From positions 1 to 8,957 of the forward strand of contig JAJYIC010000085.1 in the NCBI GenBank assembly GCA_021790295.1: DNA of 8,957 nucleotides, written 5' to 3'. Source of the DNA: Pseudomonadota bacterium (GTDB lineage Bacteria > Pseudomonadota > Alphaproteobacteria > ATCC43930 > CGMCC-115725). This document shows, piece by piece, positions 5,836 through 8,957 of this stretch. The translations under genes were made by a program, and so were the position numbers. How positions within the stretch are numbered: the stretch's first letter is position 1; each line of letters opens with the position of its first letter. Below the pieces are notes generated by a model, which saw only the letters and a program-made list of their open reading frames with translations, was not told the origin of the DNA and searched no databases.

Positions 5836-6630
5836 TTACGGCGACTTTAGCGATGGCCCGCCGCAAGCCTCGAGGCCTTTGCCGCGCCTTGCCGAAGCTT
5901 TCCCCGGATCGGGCGGGCCGAGGGCTTTTTCGAACAGGGCGTTGCTCGCGCTCTCGATCGCCTGTTCGAGTTCTTCCATAACCCTGCGGCGAGGGAGGCC
6001 CGGAGGGATCGGCTCGAGAAACTCGAGGGTGATCCGGCCCTTTTTCTTCAAAAAGCTGCGCCGGCCCCAATAAAGGCCGGAATTGACCGCGGCCGGGACG
6101 AGAGGCAGCGAAAGAGCCTGGTAAAGCGCGGCAGCCCCCGGCTGATAGGCACGCTCCTCTCCCGGCGCGGTGCGGGTGCCTTGAGGAAAAATCACGATCG
6201 GCCGGCCTGCGGCGGCGGCCGGGCGCGCCGCCCTGACCATCGCCCGCAACGCGCCGGCGCCGCTTTTGCGATCGATCGCTATCGCCCCCGCGCGCGCCAT
6301 GTACCAGCCGTAAAAAGGCAGAAGGATGAGTTCGCGTTTTACGACCGCGGCAGGGTCTCCGAGCACGACGGGGAGGATCACCGCATCCCAGGCGGATTGA
6401 TGTTTCATCGCGAGGATAAAGCTGCCCTGAGGAAGACGCTCGCGGCCGCGTATCTCGAAACCGAGCCCGACCACGGTCTTGAGGAGAAAGAGCACGCCTT
6501 TGGCCCACAACCGGCCGAAATCCATGACCCTTCGCCGCGGCGCGAGAAGCATCGGCAAACCGAGCGTCCCCATCGCCGCGGTCCAGAAAAAGAGCAGGAG
6601 ATTGAATGCGAACGCCCGCAACCAGCTCAT
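5836..6630 (-). CDS. plsC: 1-acyl-sn-glycerol-3-phosphate acyltransferase (PlsC family)
   Basis: A 264-residue membrane-associated acyltransferase. PlsC enzymes add the second acyl chain to lysophosphatidic acid, making phosphatidic acid for phospholipid synthesis. An N-terminal hydrophobic segment (about 5-30) anchors it on the cytoplasmic side. The motif order is complete: catalytic HQSAWD (HX4D, 77-82), KRELILLPFYGW (98-109), FPQGTR (148-153) and PLVPAAVNSG (176-185). The glycerolipid motif has Gln where the common form is FPEGTR. The start is ATG 6630, forming an ATGA overlap with the stop of the YdcF gene; the frame is open further upstream only inside that gene. Translation is probably coupled. 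The C-terminal tail after about 237 is poorly conserved-looking, rich in Lys, Gly and Pro. Paralogues of PlsC exist in many alphaproteobacteria, including ones acting on ornithine lipids, so the exact acceptor is inferred. Confidence 0.92.
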   Translation of the reverse strand: MSWLRAFAFNLLLFFWTAAMGTLGLPMLLAPRRRVMDFGRLWAKGVLFLLKTVVGLGFEIRGRERLPQGSFILAMKHQSAWDAVILPVVLGDPAAVVKRELILLPFYGWYMARAGAIAIDRKSGAGALRAMVRAARPAAAAGRPIVIFPQGTRTAPGEERAYQPGAAALYQALSLPLVPAAVNSGLYWGRRSFLKKKGRITLEFLEPIPPGLPRRRVMEELEQAIESASNALFEKALGPPDPGKASARRGKGLEACGGPSLKSP

Positions 6631-7250
6631 CGCTCTTGTCCCGAAGGGGTTTGCCCGCGGGCCTTCTCGATTGCCGCCGAAGAGCGCGAAGCGCTGAGCG
6701 GAAAGAACGACTCGCCAAGGACGACGAGATATTTGCTGTATTCGCGGGCGAGGAAAAGGACCGAGCTTTCCCGCGACCACCAGCGGCGGCGGTCGATCTC
6801 GGGGGAGAAGACGGGGTAGGCACTGATGCGGGTTTGCGGCATCGCGCGCTTGAAGTCGAGAAGGCTGCGAGGCATGTGATACCAGGAGGTGACGAGGAGA
6901 AGGCTTTTATAGCCTTTGCTGCGCATCCAAAGCGCCGTCTCTTCGGCATTGCCGAGCGTATTTTCGGCCTTGTACCCGAGGACGACGCAACAGCGGGCCC
7001 AAAGGGGCGCGTTTCCGGAAAGGCGCAAAAGCTCGCCGAGCCTTACCCCCGGGGCCACCCCCGAGACGAAAAGGGTCCCGGCTTTGCCTTGCCGCAATAG
7101 ATTCAGCCCCTCTTGCAGGCGCTCGCTGCCTCCGGTCAAGACCACGATCGCATCGCTTTCCGCCGGTGCCTTTTCGGCCTTGGCCGGGCTCTCGGCGACA
7201 AACCAGAAAAGCCCCGCGAGCCAGACCAGAAACACGAGGAGGATGGCCAC
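6627..7250 (-). CDS. YdcF family protein (DUF218), membrane-anchored
   Basis: A 207-residue member of the DUF218/YdcF/SanA group, associated with envelope functions but without one agreed reaction. A single membrane helix (about 2-18) is followed by the DUF218 domain: DAIVVLTGG (33-41), a RLQEGLNLL segment (44-52), LFVSG (60-64), the AENTLGNAEE motif (95-104) and LLLVTSWYHMPRS (117-129). These polar residues form the conserved pocket of the family. The only ordinary start codon is GTG 7250, which has no visible ribosome binding site. The frame is open back to 7361, and the residues just upstream (FLRLLALAS preceded by arginines) look like the natural beginning of the membrane segment, so the N-terminus may be longer and begin at a near-cognate codon. 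The gene overlaps the acyltransferase start by ATGA and follows the binding-protein gene after 85 bases. Confidence 0.85.
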   Translation of the reverse strand: MAILLVFLVWLAGLFWFVAESPAKAEKAPAESDAIVVLTGGSERLQEGLNLLRQGKAGTLFVSGVAPGVRLGELLRLSGNAPLWARCCVVLGYKAENTLGNAEETALWMRSKGYKSLLLVTSWYHMPRSLLDFKRAMPQTRISAYPVFSPEIDRRRWWSRESSVLFLAREYSKYLVVLGESFFPLSASRSSAAIEKARGQTPSGQER

Positions 7251-7335
7251 GGACGCGAGCGCGAGAAGCCGGAGAAAGCGGGCGCTTCTTCGGCCCCGCG
7301 CGAAGCGGAGGGGGAAAGGCCCTCGCAGCCGCCCT

Positions 7336-8580
7336 TTAGGAACCGCGGATCGCCTCGGTCATGACCGGTCCGAAGAGAACCCAGCGTTTGCCGTTGAAGC
7401 GCCCCATCTGGATCTGTTTTACCGGATAGAAGTCGGTCGCGGACGTATTGATCGAAATCCCGGGCAGAAGCATCGGCAAAACGAGATGATGCAAACGGGC
7501 CGCCTGCTTCATGACGTTTGCGCGCGTCAAATCGTTGCCGCATTGTTTGAGCGTTTGGACCATGGCCGCCGCCATGGTGTAGCCGTAAACGGGGAAGACG
7601 CTCGTCTTGTCGCCGCTCGGATAATATTTATTCATGAAGGCGACCCAACCCTTGTATCCCTTGTCGTTCTTCCAGGTCGGATCGGTGGGGTCTTTCAACC
7701 AGAAGTCGGAGACGACGCCTTTCGAATAGGCGAATCCGGCCGGCTTCAACACGCTGCCCACGGAGTTCGAGACGCTGTTGAGGATATGGAGAGGCTTCCA
7801 GCCGATTACGCCGGCTTCGCGGATGGCCTGGGCGGCGAATTTCGGGATGGTGATGTTGACGAAGACATTCGCGCCCGAGGCCTTGAGGGTCACGATCTGC
7901 GAGTTGACGGTGGGGTCGGTGGTCTCGTAAGGGGCCTTCGAGACGATCATCGACTTTCCTTTGGCGCCGAGCCCGTCGATGAGGCCTTTCAGATAGTCCT
8001 TGCCGTAATCGTCATCCTGGTAAAGGACGCCGATCTTGGCGTGAGGCGCGTGCTTCAGGATGTACTCGGCGTAGGCGCGTCCTTCGCTTTGATAATTGGG
8101 CTGAAATCCCATCGTCCAGGGATGGTGTTTGGGGTCTCCCCATTTGGTCGCGCCTGTGGCGACAAAGAGTTGCGGCACCTTCTTTTCGTTCAGATATTGC
8201 TGCACGGCGGTTTGGGTGGGAGTGCCGAGCCCATTGAAGATCAGGAGGACATGATCGCTTTCGACCAGCCGGCGCGTCGCTTCGACCGTTCTCGGCGGAC
8301 TGTAGCCGTCGTCGTAAGTGATAAAGTCGATCTTGCGGCCGTTGATCCCGCCTTCCGCATTGATCATCTTGAAATAGGCGGCGTCGGCTTTGCCGATCTC
8401 GCCATAAGCCGATGCAGGACCGCTATAAGGGTTGGTATTGCCGATCTTGATCGCGGTGTCGGTGACGCCGGGTCCGTATTTCTTTTGCGCCTCCGCCCCC
8501 GGGACGGCAAGCGCAAGCGCGAAGAGGGCCGCGGCGAGCGCGGCCGCCATGCGCCCTTCTATCTCCATCTTCATCGTCAT
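7336..8580 (-). CDS. Branched-chain-amino-acid-type ABC transporter periplasmic binding protein (LivK-like)
   Basis: A 414-residue periplasmic type I binding protein (Peripla_BP_6 class) that captures a solute for a LivHMGF-type importer. A Sec signal peptide spans 1-31 with cleavage after AEA. The mature protein shows family blocks IKIGNTNPYSGPASAYG (44-60), NAEGGINGRKI (74-84), RRLVESDHVLLIFNGLGTP (103-121), PQLFVATGATKWGDP (136-150), GVLYQDDDYGKDYLKG (184-199) and a C-terminal VKQIQMGRFNGKRW. Length is normal. ATG 8580 overlaps the stop of the permease gene in ATGA. Ribosome-binding GAGGGGAG directly abuts this ATG, so ATG 8574, six bases further in, is an equally good start. Many alphaproteobacterial paralogues bind ligands other than Leu, Ile or Val (other amino acids, amides, aromatic acids), so the ligand is not assigned. 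The stop is TAA at 7338-7336. Confidence 0.92.
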   Translation of the reverse strand: MTMKMEIEGRMAAALAAALFALALAVPGAEAQKKYGPGVTDTAIKIGNTNPYSGPASAYGEIGKADAAYFKMINAEGGINGRKIDFITYDDGYSPPRTVEATRRLVESDHVLLIFNGLGTPTQTAVQQYLNEKKVPQLFVATGATKWGDPKHHPWTMGFQPNYQSEGRAYAEYILKHAPHAKIGVLYQDDDYGKDYLKGLIDGLGAKGKSMIVSKAPYETTDPTVNSQIVTLKASGANVFVNITIPKFAAQAIREAGVIGWKPLHILNSVSNSVGSVLKPAGFAYSKGVVSDFWLKDPTDPTWKNDKGYKGWVAFMNKYYPSGDKTSVFPVYGYTMAAAMVQTLKQCGNDLTRANVMKQAARLHHLVLPMLLPGISINTSATDFYPVKQIQMGRFNGKRWVLFGPVMTEAIRGS

Positions 8581-8957
8581 CTCCCCTCTTCTATGGTCTT
8601 CTTTCGCCTTTCGAGGATACGCGCGAGAAGGACGCGCGCAAAGCCCGCCGCGCCCGAGGGCATGAGAAAGATGACGATCAGCAAAAGCGCGCCATAAACC
8701 GCGCCCGAAAGCCCGGTCGAGACGCTTTCGGCGAGGTTCGGCACGAAAAGGACAAAAAGCCCTCCGACGAGGCTTCCCGGGATCGAGCCGACCCCCCCGA
8801 TCACAAGCCCGACGAGGAAGGAAACCGACAACAGAAAATTGAAGCTGTCCGGCGCCACGAACTGAATGACGATGGCGCCGAGGGCGCCCGCCACGCCGGT
8901 ATAAAGCGCGCTCACCCCAAAGGTGGACGCCTTATAAAGGGCGGTGTTGATCCCCGC
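8577..8957 (-). CDS. livM: Branched-chain-amino-acid-type ABC transporter permease, LivM family (N-terminus outside window)
   Basis: The last 126 residues of an inner-membrane permease that enters from the right; about 200 N-terminal residues lie outside. The visible beginning, AGINTALYK followed by a hydrophobic VSALYTGVAGALGA helix, is the conserved interior of LivM proteins. It continues with FLVGLVIGGVGSIPGSLVGG, the characteristic glycine-rich LivM loop and helix, then LFVLFVP and a final hydrophobic segment GALLLIVIFLMP. The C-terminal tail is basic (RILERRKKTIEEGR). GTG 8915 is an internal valine, not a start. The stop TGA overlaps the ATG of the binding-protein gene, so the two are in one operon and probably translationally coupled. 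LivH and the ATPases LivG and LivF are not visible and are expected upstream, beyond 8957. Substrate class is inferred from family only. Confidence 0.9.
   Translation of the reverse strand, partial: AGINTALYKASTFGVSALYTGVAGALGAIVIQFVAPDSFNFLLSVSFLVGLVIGGVGSIPGSLVGGLFVLFVPNLAESVSTGLSGAVYGALLLIVIFLMPSGAAGFARVLLARILERRKKTIEEGR

Noticed and set aside
4566..5981. A 471-codon open frame on the plus strand opposite the WtpA-like gene
   Set aside because: The translation is Arg, Pro and Gly rich with no recognisable domain, and it crosses the transporter promoter. It is a shadow of the minus-strand gene.
5696..6949. A 417-codon minus-strand frame over the acyltransferase and YdcF genes
   Set aside because: It is an out-of-frame reading of genes whose catalytic motifs lie in the other frames.
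6916..8697. A 593-codon open frame on the plus strand opposite the YdcF, binding-protein and permease genes
   Set aside because: It is antisense to three well-supported genes. Its translation shows no family motif, and long antisense frames are expected from GC-rich codon use.
8580..8915. GTG 8915 as the start of a short 112-residue membrane protein
   Set aside because: The frame continues to the window edge with the LivM-conserved AGINTALYK sequence, so this is an internal valine of a truncated permease.

Overview
The window is GC-rich bacterial DNA, densely packed with genes that overlap by about 4 bases, with frequent GTG starts. Protein family resemblances point to an alphaproteobacterium, probably Hyphomicrobiales (Rhizobiales). 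That assignment rests on remembered family resemblance, not on a search. No rRNA, tRNA, CRISPR array, insertion sequence, phage gene or attachment site was seen. Apart from the two genes cut by the window edges, no gene looks broken.

Plus strand, 1-2857: the C-terminal half of an M3-family oligoendopeptidase F, then an ABC1/AarF/UbiB-type atypical kinase in the same reading frame (one TGA separates the two frames), then a small lipoprotein of unknown function. The lipoprotein gene meets the minus-strand genes tail to tail, and the two stop codons share the bases CTAA.

Minus strand, 5699 down to 2854: a two-gene oxyanion (molybdate/tungstate-type) ABC importer. A well-formed sigma70-like promoter (TTGACC, 18 bases, TATATA) is overlapped by a sequence resembling a ModE/Mo-box operator. 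It precedes a WtpA-like periplasmic binding protein, which overlaps by GTGA a single-chain permease-ATPase fusion (ModB + ModC + TOBE-like tail). The two polypeptides could form a complete importer, probably repressed when molybdate is plentiful. This is the most informative part of the window.

Minus strand, 8957 down to 5836: the C-terminal end of a LivM-type permease, a LivK-type periplasmic binding protein overlapping it by ATGA, then a YdcF/DUF218 membrane-anchored protein and a PlsC-type 1-acylglycerol-3-phosphate acyltransferase, also joined by ATGA. The first pair is the end of a branched-chain-amino-acid-type (HAAT) uptake operon. The second pair is envelope or phospholipid metabolism.

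Most of the content is recognisable housekeeping and transport. Points worth checking are the promoter with its operator, the substrate of the WtpA-like protein, the unclear start of the YdcF protein and the unrecognised two-cysteine-motif lipoprotein.
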